Counted from the stretch's first letter, positions 34,812-43,942 are shown. The stretch: 64,000 nt of DNA from an uncultured Eubacteriales bacterium (GCA_902778585.1 CACYYD010000004.1:23390-87389); one strand, 5' to 3'. Notes: generated by a model not told the origin, from the sequence alone. Translations and numbers: made by a program.

Positions 34812-34831
34812 AAAAAAAGGGGCTTTGCCCC
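34812..34831 (-). terminator. Terminator after the 59-residue membrane protein gene
   Basis: GGGGC/GCCCC hairpin with a three-base loop followed on the minus strand by seven T. It closes the rlmH-side operon just upstream of the ATPase promoter. Confidence 0.8.
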
Positions 34832-34842
34832 GATTCGCCATA

Positions 34843-35022
34843 TCAGTTCCAGAAAGACATACCCGCCGAGATCACATAAAACACTACCATGGCCGCGACC
34901 AGCACAAGCGCCATCACCCTTGCGCCCGTATTCAGTCTCTTGCGTCTCTCTTCGTATTCCTGCATCGTTTTGTTTTCTGCTGCCTTTGATGAATTGTTGC
35001 TTTTGCTGTATTTGTTTGCCAT
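34843..35022 (-). CDS. 59-residue single-pass membrane protein
   Basis: A short ORF of 59 residues with a strong ribosome site (AAAGGAGATAAA before ATG). It has a polar, Lys/Ser/Glu-rich first 32 residues (KYSKSNNSSKAAENK...YEERRKRL) and one hydrophobic helix VMALVLVAAMVVFYVISAG, with the C-terminus SFWN outside. It lies 10 bases after rlmH and ends just before a clean terminator, so it is the last gene of that operon. I do not recognise the family. The good start site, position and membrane topology make it a real gene. Confidence 0.7.
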   Translation of the reverse strand: MANKYSKSNNSSKAAENKTMQEYEERRKRLNTGARVMALVLVAAMVVFYVISAGMSFWN

Positions 35023-35032
35023 TTTATCTCCT

Positions 35033-35512
35033 TTATTTGTGGTATGTTTCCCCTGCGTTTATTTTGAATGCCCTGTAGATCTGCTCCAAAAGAACTATCC
35101 TCGCAAGCTGATGAGGCAGTGTGATCGGTCCGAAGCTCATCCTGAGATCGGCCCTGGACTTCACTTCCGTGCTGAGTCCGAGGCTCCCGCCTATGATGAA
35201 ATCGATGACTGAGCTTGTGAACGCTGCGCTTTCTATCTTCGCAGCCAGTCCTTCCGATGAGAGTTCGCGTCCTCCTATGTCAAGAGCCACTACGTAGTCT
35301 CCGGCATTTATCTTTCCGAGTATAGCCTTTCCTTCCTTGCTTATTACGTTTTCCTCATCCGCGCGCGAGGCATGTGCGGGAAGTTTCTCTTCCTTCACCT
35401 CGATGACAGAAAGACTGCAGTAGGCTCCGAGCCTCTTGCTGTATTCGGCCGAAGCTGCCTCCCAGTACTTTTCCTTGAATTTGCCTACGCATATTATCCT
35501 TATGTTCAGCAT
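35033..35512 (-). CDS. rlmH: 23S rRNA (pseudouridine-1915-N3)-methyltransferase RlmH
   Basis: A 159-residue SPOUT methyltransferase that modifies helix 69 of 23S rRNA in assembled 70S ribosomes using S-adenosylmethionine. The trefoil-knot motifs FIIGGSLGLSTEVKSRADLRMSFGPITLPHQLARIVLLEQIYRAFKI near 105-150 and the terminal GETYHK are diagnostic. Length equals the family's usual 159. The ATG lies one base after the walJ stop. The pairing with walJ is known from other Firmicutes. Confidence 0.96.
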   Translation of the reverse strand: MLNIRIICVGKFKEKYWEAASAEYSKRLGAYCSLSVIEVKEEKLPAHASRADEENVISKEGKAILGKINAGDYVVALDIGGRELSSEGLAAKIESAAFTSSVIDFIIGGSLGLSTEVKSRADLRMSFGPITLPHQLARIVLLEQIYRAFKINAGETYHK

Positions 35513-35513
35513 G

Positions 35514-36374
35514 TCATACGTCCTTCTCTGCCGCCGGTACCAGTCTTCCGTCAGGTACCTTGAGCGGATCTATGAAAGTAAGTCCCTCGCGGGCGGCTAC
35601 TTCAAGCGTGTAGTCTCTGCCCTTTCTGAAGCCATTTGCGGACAGTATATCTTCTACGGTCTGTCTCGCAAAGAGAGGGGCGTTGTTATGGAAGCTCAGA
35701 TGCGCAAGCATTATGCGGAGGGGACCGGTACAGCCTTCGTCACGCCTTGCCTGCAGCATGTCAGCAAGCTCATGACCGGCATAGTCGTTTGAAAGATGTC
35801 CGTGATCGCTTTTGATCCTCACCTTTACCGGATAAGGGTATTCTCCGAACATCAGCATTTCTTCATCGTGATTTGCCTCAAAGACGAGCATGTCGGCGTC
35901 ACGTACTGCTTCGCGTATCTCGTCGGTCATTATTCCCGTATCTGTGACTACCGCCAGCTTTTCGCCTCCTGCACTGACAGTGAAGCCGACCGGTTCTGCC
36001 GCGTCGTGGCTGAGCGGGAAAACTCCGATCTTCACGTTTCCCAGATCTATGCAGTCTCCTGCAGAGACCGGCACGAATCTTTCTTCGGGCACATGCACGA
36101 AATTCGCCGTATGTTCTGCGGTGCCGCGGCTCGCGTAAACTGCCGCATTGCAGCATTTTCTGGCGACCGCCCTGATGCTTCTCACATGGTCGACGTGTTC
36201 ATGAGTCACCATGACTGCTTCGACTTCTTCGGGTCCGATCCCGAAGTGCTCAAGAGCTCCGAGTATCTTCTTTGCCGTAAGGCCTACATCGAGCACAAGC
36301 GTGTGACCCTCAGCGAATATTAGGTATGAGTTGCCGGAGCTGCTGCTTCCGACTGAAGTTATATCAATTGGCAT
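35514..36374 (-). CDS. walJ: WalJ/YycJ-type metallo-beta-lactamase fold hydrolase
   Basis: A 286-residue MBL-fold protein. The metal motif HEHVDHV is near residue 58, with GSSSSGNSYLI at the N-terminus and a further ligand His in PLSHDAAEPV near 117, as in YycJ. The family is a nuclease-like hydrolase linked to coordination of cell-wall and replication events in Bacillus. The ATG lies 11 bases inside the end of addB, so the genes are translationally coupled. No WalK/WalR genes are nearby. Confidence 0.87.
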   Translation of the reverse strand: MPIDITSVGSSSSGNSYLIFAEGHTLVLDVGLTAKKILGALEHFGIGPEEVEAVMVTHEHVDHVRSIRAVARKCCNAAVYASRGTAEHTANFVHVPEERFVPVSAGDCIDLGNVKIGVFPLSHDAAEPVGFTVSAGGEKLAVVTDTGIMTDEIREAVRDADMLVFEANHDEEMLMFGEYPYPVKVRIKSDHGHLSNDYAGHELADMLQARRDEGCTGPLRIMLAHLSFHNNAPLFARQTVEDILSANGFRKGRDYTLEVAAREGLTFIDPLKVPDGRLVPAAEKDV

Positions 36375-39300
36375 TATCTTTTTCTTTGTTTTCCTTTGGT
36401 TTTGGCTTTATGACGCGGGGCTGGTTCTTGTAATACCCGCGGTCCCTCCTGCATACCGACCTGTAATTGCAGTATCCGCAGGCAAGTTTATTGCTGTTTT
36501 TGAGCGGCTTTATAGCGATATCTCCGCTGAGTATACCCGATGCGGTCTCCTCTATGCGTTTGATGACGTCGCCGCGCGCTTCTTCATAGTCTTCGCGGCT
36601 TATTCCGCCCTTTACGGATGCCAGCACCTTCTCAGGCATGGCGCTGAGAACGCCCTCTTCATTGAGATATGCCCCCTTGAGGTTGAACTCATCCTCAGCC
36701 GCCTTGCCGGCGATCGCTTCGTATTTTGCCGCGCTCACATCGTTAGCAGACTCGATCGGGTCCTTGATGTTGAAGTAGAACATTCCCGCCGGCGTCACCC
36801 CTCCGGAGGTGGCTGAGATCATGTATATCATCAGCTGCATCTTGTAGCCCTGACGCATCTTCCAGATGTCTAGCTTATCCGCACCGGTCTTGTAATCTAT
36901 GATCCTTACGCGCTCTTCTCCACCTACATTGAGCATGTCGGCGCGGTCGATCTTGCCTTCCACACGGACCTCCTGCCCGTCCACCGTAAGAGTGATAGGT
37001 TCAAAGACTCCGTGCTTTCCGAACTTCTCCTCAAACACCGCAGAGGTAACGCTCTCTGCCGCGAGCTGTGAAGCCATCGCCCTTGCTGCCGCCGCGCATA
37101 TCTCGCGTATGCGGCTCATGCGGTATTCTTCTCCGCCGGTTGAAATGAAGAGTCCGCCCCTGTATTTCCCGGCGAGCTCATCAAGCGCAGCCGTGACGAG
37201 TTCTTCAAGTCCGTCACCTTCAGGTATCTTTCCGGCGTTCATTATCTGTCTTGCGACTGCCATGAGGCATTCGTGATAAATGTCTCCGACAGAACGCGCA
37301 TCGCTTTCGAAGGATCTCTCCTCTCTCGGTCTCAGGCCCCTTTCCACAAAGTACCTGAACGGGCAGTCGATGTAGCTGCCGATGGACGACGCGCTCATCA
37401 CAAGGGATCCATCCTCACGCCCGAAGAGTTTCTTCGCGGTATCCTTGCCGATCGGCTTCTGCACGTTATCATACGATGCCGCTTTAAGCATCATGTCAAG
37501 ATCAGCCCGGCGGTTGTCTGAATACCACCTGAGCATGGCTTCGGTAAGCGCGCTGCCGGATCCCGCATCTTCTTCCTTGATGCGGTTCACGAGGTGGCGC
37601 ATGCCATCCTCAGCCCTGTTGAGGACGTTTACTTCTCCGCGGCCCAGCGAGTCGTGCGCTGCGCTGCTTATCACATCCTGCTTTATCAGACGTTCCCTGT
37701 CTATCGCAGGGAAGAGGCGCCTGAGCGAATCGATGACCGGCGACGGGCTCATGTCGTTCCCGGCCGTATCGGTCATGGCCCAGCTTATGTATATCTTCTC
37801 AGAAGGTCTTGCCATCATGCGGTACATGGCGGCATTCTCTTCGTCCATCTTTATCTCATCCAGACTTCCGAGAGCAAAGCCCTTGCTTTTGAAGTACTTC
37901 TTCTCATCAACTGAAAAGAGCCCTTCTGTCGCAGGCGACAGCGGCATCACGCCTTCGCAGGCACCCAGTATCACGGCTGCCCGCATCTGTCTCGGACGCG
38001 TTCTTATCATGGTACCCATGGAGAGCCCGTCGACAGTCGGCGGTATGACCCCGACCTCGACATCCGAAAGACCCGCTTTATAAATGTCCGTGAACTCTTT
38101 CAGATCGAGTTCTGAATCTCCCATGATCTCATCTATCTGATCAAGAAGTTCGAGCGCCTTGTCATAGCTCTGTGTCATGCGCTGAGCTTCGTCATGGAGC
38201 CCCGCTTCATCCTGTGCAGAGGCGGCTGCCTCCACACGTGCGGCAAGGTCCCATTCGCTGTCAAGGTATGACCTGAGGTCCTTTACGAATCCGCTCACGC
38301 TGCCCTTCTTTGCGATCGCCGCAAGCTTCGCGGCGGACCCGGCTATGCGCTCTCTCATCGATTCCAGCCGTTCAAAGGCTTCATCGCCGAGGTCCTCGCG
38401 GCCGTACTTGAAAGGTTTGTCCCACATAGAGCCTTTGACGCGGTAATCCCGCGCGTAGTTCTCGAGATCTTCAATGTCGCCATCAGACATGCCAGAAAGA
38501 CCTGTCTTCAGCATGGCAAACAGATACGTGGACAGTTTTTTGCTTCCGATATAATCAAGAAGATTGATTATGAAGCTTACTGCCGCGCTGTCTGTTATGT
38601 CACGGGATGTGTCGGCAAACACCGGTAGTCCGTATTCCGCGAATACTCGCCTTATCACCGGCTGCATTGCGCCTTCATCATTTGCTATGACCTGGATGTC
38701 CCTCATGCGGTAACCGAGATCGCGGACCAGATGCCATATATACGCTGCAGCAGACTCCGCCTCGTAGTACGGATTCGCCGCGCAGACGAGAGTGAGGTCT
38801 TCAGGTATGAAGTCCCTGTTTTCTTCTCTCTCCTCACGGCTGAGCACGTCCTTCCAGAGAGATCTTTCTATGCGGGATACCGTCTCCGCCTTTTTTACCA
38901 GGTAATCTCCGCCTATCTCTTCAAGGCTGCATTCGATGCCGCGTTCTGCTGCCAGTCTTTCAAGTGACGCCGTCAGCTTTTCATCCAGCCCGAAGTCGCT
39001 CCTGTTGACTATGAAGCTGACAGATTCAGCAGCATCGGCAAGTTCCATGACGGCATCGGCAAACTTAGGCGTTATGCTGTCATAGCCGTAGATCCAGACC
39101 TTCTTGCCTTTGATAAGCTGAGAGTCTCTGAACGCAGATACGTACATCGATATATAGTCTTCGGAGTCCGTGTACCTTCCGGCTATAGCCTCTTCATACG
39201 CACTGATGACTCCGCTGAGTTCCTTTATCTTTGCTTCGAGAAGCGGATCCCCGTCCGCGTCGGCCAGCATCTCCTGCAGTTTCTCCAGAGTGCAGTCCTG

Positions 39301-39675
39301 CTGCTTGAATTCGGAGATGAAGTCGTTCAGCATGGCCGTGAAAGTTATACGGCCGGCGGAACGCCTGAATATCTCAAAGTCTTCAGCGTGCTCGCGTATG
39401 AGCATCGAAAGGAGCATGAACCTGCCGTATTTATCGAGCATCCTGACAGACTCTTTCCCCTGCTCTGTGAGCACTCTGAGTCCGAGGCGGTTCATCGATA
39501 TGATCTCAACATCAAAAAGACACTCGCTTCCGAGATACTTAAGGGCCTGCTCTTCTGCCACCAGCGTGTACTGATCGGGCACCAGAACAAACGTCTCACC
39601 GCCGTGCTCCTTTACGGAGCCGTAGATGAAACGTTCCTTGTCGATATTCTCTCTTCCCGCGAATAGTCTAAGCAT
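36364..39675 (-). CDS. addB: ATP-dependent helicase/nuclease subunit AddB, without a canonical Walker A
   Basis: An 1103-residue AddB. The C-terminal nuclease domain has GDIYHECLMAVAR near 790, IDYKTGADKLD near 925, and the Fe-S cluster cysteines: one in SYIDCPFRYF near 762 and the C-x2-C-x5-C set CGYCNYRSVC near 1077. With AddA the complex processes double-strand breaks for RecA. The N-terminal P-loop expected in AddB (G-x4-GKS/T) is replaced by FAGRENIDKERF, so ATP binding by this subunit is probably lost, as in RexB-type proteins. addA is not next to it; walJ follows. ATG start seven bases after prfB. Confidence 0.9.
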   Translation of the reverse strand: MLRLFAGRENIDKERFIYGSVKEHGGETFVLVPDQYTLVAEEQALKYLGSECLFDVEIISMNRLGLRVLTEQGKESVRMLDKYGRFMLLSMLIREHAEDFEIFRRSAGRITFTAMLNDFISEFKQQDCTLEKLQEMLADADGDPLLEAKIKELSGVISAYEEAIAGRYTDSEDYISMYVSAFRDSQLIKGKKVWIYGYDSITPKFADAVMELADAAESVSFIVNRSDFGLDEKLTASLERLAAERGIECSLEEIGGDYLVKKAETVSRIERSLWKDVLSREEREENRDFIPEDLTLVCAANPYYEAESAAAYIWHLVRDLGYRMRDIQVIANDEGAMQPVIRRVFAEYGLPVFADTSRDITDSAAVSFIINLLDYIGSKKLSTYLFAMLKTGLSGMSDGDIEDLENYARDYRVKGSMWDKPFKYGREDLGDEAFERLESMRERIAGSAAKLAAIAKKGSVSGFVKDLRSYLDSEWDLAARVEAAASAQDEAGLHDEAQRMTQSYDKALELLDQIDEIMGDSELDLKEFTDIYKAGLSDVEVGVIPPTVDGLSMGTMIRTRPRQMRAAVILGACEGVMPLSPATEGLFSVDEKKYFKSKGFALGSLDEIKMDEENAAMYRMMARPSEKIYISWAMTDTAGNDMSPSPVIDSLRRLFPAIDRERLIKQDVISSAAHDSLGRGEVNVLNRAEDGMRHLVNRIKEEDAGSGSALTEAMLRWYSDNRRADLDMMLKAASYDNVQKPIGKDTAKKLFGREDGSLVMSASSIGSYIDCPFRYFVERGLRPREERSFESDARSVGDIYHECLMAVARQIMNAGKIPEGDGLEELVTAALDELAGKYRGGLFISTGGEEYRMSRIREICAAAARAMASQLAAESVTSAVFEEKFGKHGVFEPITLTVDGQEVRVEGKIDRADMLNVGGEERVRIIDYKTGADKLDIWKMRQGYKMQLMIYMISATSGGVTPAGMFYFNIKDPIESANDVSAAKYEAIAGKAAEDEFNLKGAYLNEEGVLSAMPEKVLASVKGGISREDYEEARGDVIKRIEETASGILSGDIAIKPLKNSNKLACGYCNYRSVCRRDRGYYKNQPRVIKPKPKENKEKDNAN

Positions 39676-39682
39676 TATCTCT

Positions 39683-40804
39683 CTATTTTACGGCCGCTGA
39701 CTCCTGTGCGTCCTGCGACAGTTTTGCGCGGACAAACACATCCAGATCTCCGTCCATTACCGCATCCACGTTTCCGACTTCAGCACCCGTGCGTGTGTCC
39801 TTTACCAGCGTGTACGGCTGGAATACATAGTTCCTTATCTGCGAGCCCCATGTCGCCATCGACTGGTCGCCCTTTATCTCATTAAGGTTCTCCTTATGCG
39901 CCTCTTCAGCTATCTTCGTAAGCTTCGAGACCAGGATCTTCATTGCGACCTCGCGGTTCATGATCTGCGAGCGCTCATTCTGGCATGTTACGACTATTCC
40001 GGTAGGCAGGTGCGTGATCCTTACAGCCGAATCCGTCGTGTTGACGTGCTGGCCTCCCGCGCCGCCTGATCTGTACGTATCTATCTTGAGATCGCCCGGG
40101 TCGATGTTTACCTCGATGTCGTCACCTATGTCCGGGACAACTTCAACAGCTGCGAACGAAGTCTGCCTTTTGCCCATCGCATTGAAAGGCGAGATCCTCA
40201 CAAGCCTGTGAACACCGGTCTCGCTCTTCAGCAGACCGTAGGCGTTGTCGCCGCTCACCTCTATGGTAGAGCTCTTGATGCCGTAGTCGACGTCGTCCTG
40301 CCTGTCGAGTATCTTCGTTTTGAAACCTTTCTTCTCGCAGTATCTGAGATACATGCGCTCGAGCATCTCAGCCCAGTCGTTGGCATCGACTCCGCCGGTG
40401 CCCGAGTGGATGCTGAGTATGCAGTCCCTGTCGTCATACTTGCCGCTGAGCAGCATGTTTGTCTTAAGATCTTCGACTTCATCCGAAAGCTTGCCGAATC
40501 CCGCGATGACATTCTTTGCCTCTTCGGCGTCATCGAGTTCTTCGGCTATATCAATAAGCTCGGGAAGTTCTTCCGCCTCGGATGAGATCTTCTCAAAGGC
40601 GGCCAGTCTTGTCTCGAGCGACTTCTTCTCTTTCAGCACCTTCTGTGCCTTCCTCTGGTCATCCCAGAATCCGGCTTTAAGGCTTTCATCTTCAAGACTT
40701 TTGATGCGTTTTCTCATTCCTTCCGGATCGAGATAACCTCCGACTTCCTGTATGCGTTCCTTCAGAGCCGGAAGCTGACTTCTTATTTCATCAAGCTGAA
40801 GCAT
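39683..40804 (-). CDS. prfB: Peptide chain release factor 2, no programmed frameshift
   Basis: A 373-residue RF2 that reads UGA/UAA. The stop-codon recognition motif SPF is in RISPFNAMGKRQ near residue 205, and the catalytic GGQ is in SGGAGGQHVNTTDSAVR near 245. Many prfB genes need a +1 frameshift at a UGA around codon 25. Here the equivalent stretch encodes GGYLDPEG in one open frame (GGTTATCTCGATCCG), so there is no autoregulatory frameshift. ATG start with GAAGGAGAAAAC upstream. It follows the symporter fusion gene by 24 bases. Confidence 0.96.
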   Translation of the reverse strand: MLQLDEIRSQLPALKERIQEVGGYLDPEGMRKRIKSLEDESLKAGFWDDQRKAQKVLKEKKSLETRLAAFEKISSEAEELPELIDIAEELDDAEEAKNVIAGFGKLSDEVEDLKTNMLLSGKYDDRDCILSIHSGTGGVDANDWAEMLERMYLRYCEKKGFKTKILDRQDDVDYGIKSSTIEVSGDNAYGLLKSETGVHRLVRISPFNAMGKRQTSFAAVEVVPDIGDDIEVNIDPGDLKIDTYRSGGAGGQHVNTTDSAVRITHLPTGIVVTCQNERSQIMNREVAMKILVSKLTKIAEEAHKENLNEIKGDQSMATWGSQIRNYVFQPYTLVKDTRTGAEVGNVDAVMDGDLDVFVRAKLSQDAQESAAVK

Positions 40805-40828
40805 GTTTTCTCCTTCGTTGAGTGTTAT

Positions 40829-43123
40829 TTATTGTTTTGCAGCACTGACTGTATCCGCCCTCAGTATGTCCTTATCGAGGAGGCTGACCCGGTCAGCCTG
40901 GAGCACAAGGTCGAGCTGCAGCATCGTCTGATTGGCAGCCGACGCAAACATGTTGAATATTATATCAAATATCATCGCAGCGATGATGTAGTTGCTACCT
41001 ATTCCGAGCTGCCCCATGATGACTATGTAGGAAAGCAGGTTCACTCCCGGTATAGGCGGCGCCGCGACCAGAAGGATCAGTGCAAAGACTATAGCCCTGA
41101 GCATCCACAGCGGAGTGATGAATATGCCGCTTCTGAGAGCCGAGTATAAGACGAATGCCATCATTCCGGCCATGCTGGCAGGCATATACAGCACCAGTCC
41201 GAGAGGCATGCCCCGTTTTGTAAAGATCTTCTGTATACCAAGATCGGTATGACAGCATCTTTCAGCAAGCGCATATGTTTCTGTGACCTGCCCCGTCTTC
41301 AGCGTAAGCACAAAGGACGGCCAGAGTTTCTTTACGAGCACTGCGATCCCGGTTCCCGTCCTGGAGCTGACATAAAACAGATAGAGCATCATGACTGCCA
41401 GCGAGATCAGGACCGCGATCGGTATTATCAGGAGTATCCCGGTCAGAAGTCCGGCGTTGTCTTCCAGGACGAGCCTTGCTATGAGGAAGACCGTGAACAC
41501 CGGCATCAGCTGCGCGATCCACTGGGCGATCTGCGCACTCACAAGGTTCAGCTGCCTGATCAGTGAAGCGATACCGTCCGCCTGTCTGCCCACCGCCATG
41601 GTAGCGTAGGCAAATATTATACCCATCAGTATCAGCTGGGCCGTATTGAAGTCCTTGAACGGCTCCATCAGGTTCTCTGGCACCACGCTGAACAGCGCTC
41701 TGATAAGTTCTGCCGCTTTCTCGCGTGTCATAGGTGCCGAAGTAAAAGCTCTTCCTCCGGTCATGAGGCCTGCAGCTGCAATAGTAATCACACCCATAAG
41801 CAGCATCGAGGCAAAATAGCGTCCCGTTATGCGGCGTGCATCTCCGCCCTGCTCATCTATTTCGCGTGTGTCCAGCATAGTGGACATAACGATGACGAAC
41901 ATCGCCGGAGCGGAAACGCTGTACATGATGTTGTTCCAGAGATCATAGACCGGAACCAGAACGCTTTCGGTCACAAAGATCCTGTCAGCGCCGCCGAGTG
42001 TAAAGAGAGCTACATTTCCTATAACCAGACCGAAGATTATGGTTATCAGTATCGTAACGACCGGATTTATCTTTCTTCCGGCAAGAGCGATCCTGATATT
42101 GTTGAATCCATGCGAATAACTGTAGTCCGGGCTGAGTCCCGCAGCAGGCAGGAGACGTCCCATCCAGTCATCGTATGAGCCCTTTGTTTTGCTGAACGGG
42201 TTAAATGCATCGCCTTCATGCATTATCCTGATCGTCGGTCTGCCGAAGTTGATGCCGGCTGTGACCTTGACCATTACAGGATCTCCGAAGCGCTCCCATA
42301 TCTTTACAAGAGCATCCTCCACCGTAAAGCGGATCCTGATGCGGTTCTGCCTCTCGGCGCCCATGCGCTGCAGGAAAGTCTCGATATCTTCGGATATCGC
42401 CTCTATGCTCTCACCCGTAAGGATGAAGTTTTTTCTGATGTTTATCTCTGAAAATGCGTCTCGCAGGAATATCGTCAGAAGAATAAGAATGGCTGCTGAA
42501 TTGGCCAGATTTGAAAGAGATATCCCATAGAAAATTGTCTGAAGCACCGCGCCGAACACAGGCATGGTGTACAGGACGAGAAAGGCGTTGTATTCACTCG
42601 TCGGCAGCAGTCCGCGCTCGTCGTGCAGACGTTTCAGGAGTATGCAAAGTGCCGCTACCGCAAGGAGCGGGAGCAGTACATAGCCCTTGCCCCTGTGATA
42701 GAAGTTGCTGCTGTCAAAGCTGTACAGGAATCCGGTGAAAGATGACAGGATGATAGCCGCAGCTCCGGCAGCGCATATTCCCAGGACCGCCTTATGAAGC
42801 CTTTTGTCCGCTCCGCCGCCGCACTTTTCGAGCACGGCATCGAGCATAAAGCTGCCGAATGCAAGCAGCGCAAACATTCCGGCAAAGACGATGAAGTTGC
42901 TTATCCGGACCGCGTAGAATGACAGCTCCGTGCTTTCGCCGCGGTAAAGATATGCCGCAGCATCTGCAATGTTGACGACCGAGCTTATAAGAAGACCGGC
43001 GGTCAGCACCGCCGTGATCTTTTTTGAGACCGCATCGTACAGCCTGATGTATATGGCTGCCATTATGCAGAAAAGCGCAAAGGCCGATTCAATTATTACA
43101 TGTAGAAAAATCGTAAGATCCAT
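40829..43123 (-). CDS. Fusion: 7TM-like module + GHKL-like domain + Na+/dicarboxylate (SDF) symporter
   Basis: A 764-residue protein, almost twice the length of a normal SDF symporter. Residues 1-235 form about seven hydrophobic helices. Residues 235-355 are a soluble module with FTVEDALVKIWERFGDPVMVKVTAG and HEGDAFNPFSK, resembling a degenerate anti-sigma/GHKL ATPase domain. From about 365 onward it is a sodium:dicarboxylate/amino-acid symporter, with SVSAPAMFVIVMSTMLDTREIDEQGG near 410 and the later re-entrant region PIPGVNLLSYIVIMGQLGIG near 697. It may be a transporter with built-in sensing. Substrate unknown, probably acidic amino acids or dicarboxylates. The stop lies 24 bases before prfB and the start 10 bases after the HAD gene. 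Confidence 0.75.
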   Translation of the reverse strand: MDLTIFLHVIIESAFALFCIMAAIYIRLYDAVSKKITAVLTAGLLISSVVNIADAAAYLYRGESTELSFYAVRISNFIVFAGMFALLAFGSFMLDAVLEKCGGGADKRLHKAVLGICAAGAAAIILSSFTGFLYSFDSSNFYHRGKGYVLLPLLAVAALCILLKRLHDERGLLPTSEYNAFLVLYTMPVFGAVLQTIFYGISLSNLANSAAILILLTIFLRDAFSEINIRKNFILTGESIEAISEDIETFLQRMGAERQNRIRIRFTVEDALVKIWERFGDPVMVKVTAGINFGRPTIRIMHEGDAFNPFSKTKGSYDDWMGRLLPAAGLSPDYSYSHGFNNIRIALAGRKINPVVTILITIIFGLVIGNVALFTLGGADRIFVTESVLVPVYDLWNNIMYSVSAPAMFVIVMSTMLDTREIDEQGGDARRITGRYFASMLLMGVITIAAAGLMTGGRAFTSAPMTREKAAELIRALFSVVPENLMEPFKDFNTAQLILMGIIFAYATMAVGRQADGIASLIRQLNLVSAQIAQWIAQLMPVFTVFLIARLVLEDNAGLLTGILLIIPIAVLISLAVMMLYLFYVSSRTGTGIAVLVKKLWPSFVLTLKTGQVTETYALAERCCHTDLGIQKIFTKRGMPLGLVLYMPASMAGMMAFVLYSALRSGIFITPLWMLRAIVFALILLVAAPPIPGVNLLSYIVIMGQLGIGSNYIIAAMIFDIIFNMFASAANQTMLQLDLVLQADRVSLLDKDILRADTVSAAKQ

Positions 43124-43133
43124 CCGTGTACCG

Positions 43134-43778
43134 TTAAATCAGATCCAGCAGTTCTTCGGGTCTTTTTATCCTGTATGTCGGCACAAAACCGTCCGCTGCC
43201 ATCGACTCTTCATCGACATAGTGGCTCCAGCCTACCAGGACGCTGTCGATGCCGGCATTGTTGGCACAGCCTATGTCATATTTTGTGTCGCCGAGCATTA
43301 TGGCCTCTTCCGGCGAGGCGCCGAATTTTTCCAGCACCAGGTTCACCGATTCAGGATGAGGCTTGTGTTCCTTTACGTCTTCCATCGTTACAACGACATC
43401 GAAACACTTGTCTATGCCGAGGTCTTTCACATAATTGCTGAAGCTGTAGGCCGTTCTTGAAGTCGCCACGCCGATCCTGTATCCGCGGTCCCTGAGCTCG
43501 TCAAAGAGTTCCTTCACCCCGTCAAACACATAGACCATACCGTCGCAGTGTGCTTCCTGATAAGCCCTGTAGTAGTCCCTTACCTCTTCATACGGCGCAT
43601 CCGGGATTTTCTCGCCTATCGTATGGCGCAGAGTCTCACCGAAAGTCGCCTCGATCTCCCGCACCGGCAGGCTGTATCCCAGATAATGCTCATAGGTCGC
43701 CTGCCAGGATGCGAGGATAACGTCATTAGTATTTGCTATCGTTCCGTCAAAATCGAAAATAATATACGGTTTTTTCAT
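43134..43778 (-). CDS. HAD-superfamily phosphatase (Gph/PgmB-like)
   Basis: A 214-residue HAD hydrolase, subfamily IA. Motif I FDFDGTIANT is near residue 7, motif II VATSR near 102, motif III Lys in EHKPHPE near 136, and motif IV MLGDTKYDIGCANNAG near 158. A helical cap occupies 18-85. It resembles phosphoglycolate phosphatase, but the substrate cannot be assigned. The ATG at 43778 is chosen, with AAGGTG upstream; a GTG four codons earlier is in frame but lacks a site. Confidence 0.83.
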   Translation of the reverse strand: MKKPYIIFDFDGTIANTNDVILASWQATYEHYLGYSLPVREIEATFGETLRHTIGEKIPDAPYEEVRDYYRAYQEAHCDGMVYVFDGVKELFDELRDRGYRIGVATSRTAYSFSNYVKDLGIDKCFDVVVTMEDVKEHKPHPESVNLVLEKFGASPEEAIMLGDTKYDIGCANNAGIDSVLVGWSHYVDEESMAADGFVPTYRIKRPEELLDLI

Positions 43779-43815
43779 ACATTTAAACACCTTATATCGT
43801 GAGAATATTCCGGAT

Positions 43816-43921
43816 GAAAGGGCTCTGTGGTAGCCGGCACTTAGCGATTGCCAAGCCGCAGGCGCAGGCAGAGCTTAGTACCGCTGCGTAAAGCCACAGC
43901 GAGGCGAGAGCCGTACCTTTC
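43816..43921 (-). repeat. Structured intergenic element, candidate dispersed repeat
   Basis: Between the DUF2207 and HAD genes about 106 bases fold into nested stems: GAAAGG/CCTTTC (43816-43821 with 43916-43921), GGCTCT/AGAGCC (43821-43826 with 43907-43912), CTGTGG/CCACAG (43825-43830 with 43894-43899), and inner CGCTG/CAGCG and TGCC/GGCA pairs. Neighbouring stems share one or two bases, so not every pair can form at once. There is no T-run after it, so it is not a simple terminator. It looks like an extragenic palindromic or structured RNA element. Confidence 0.45.
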
Positions 43922-43942
43922 AGACGGAATGATTCGAACGAT

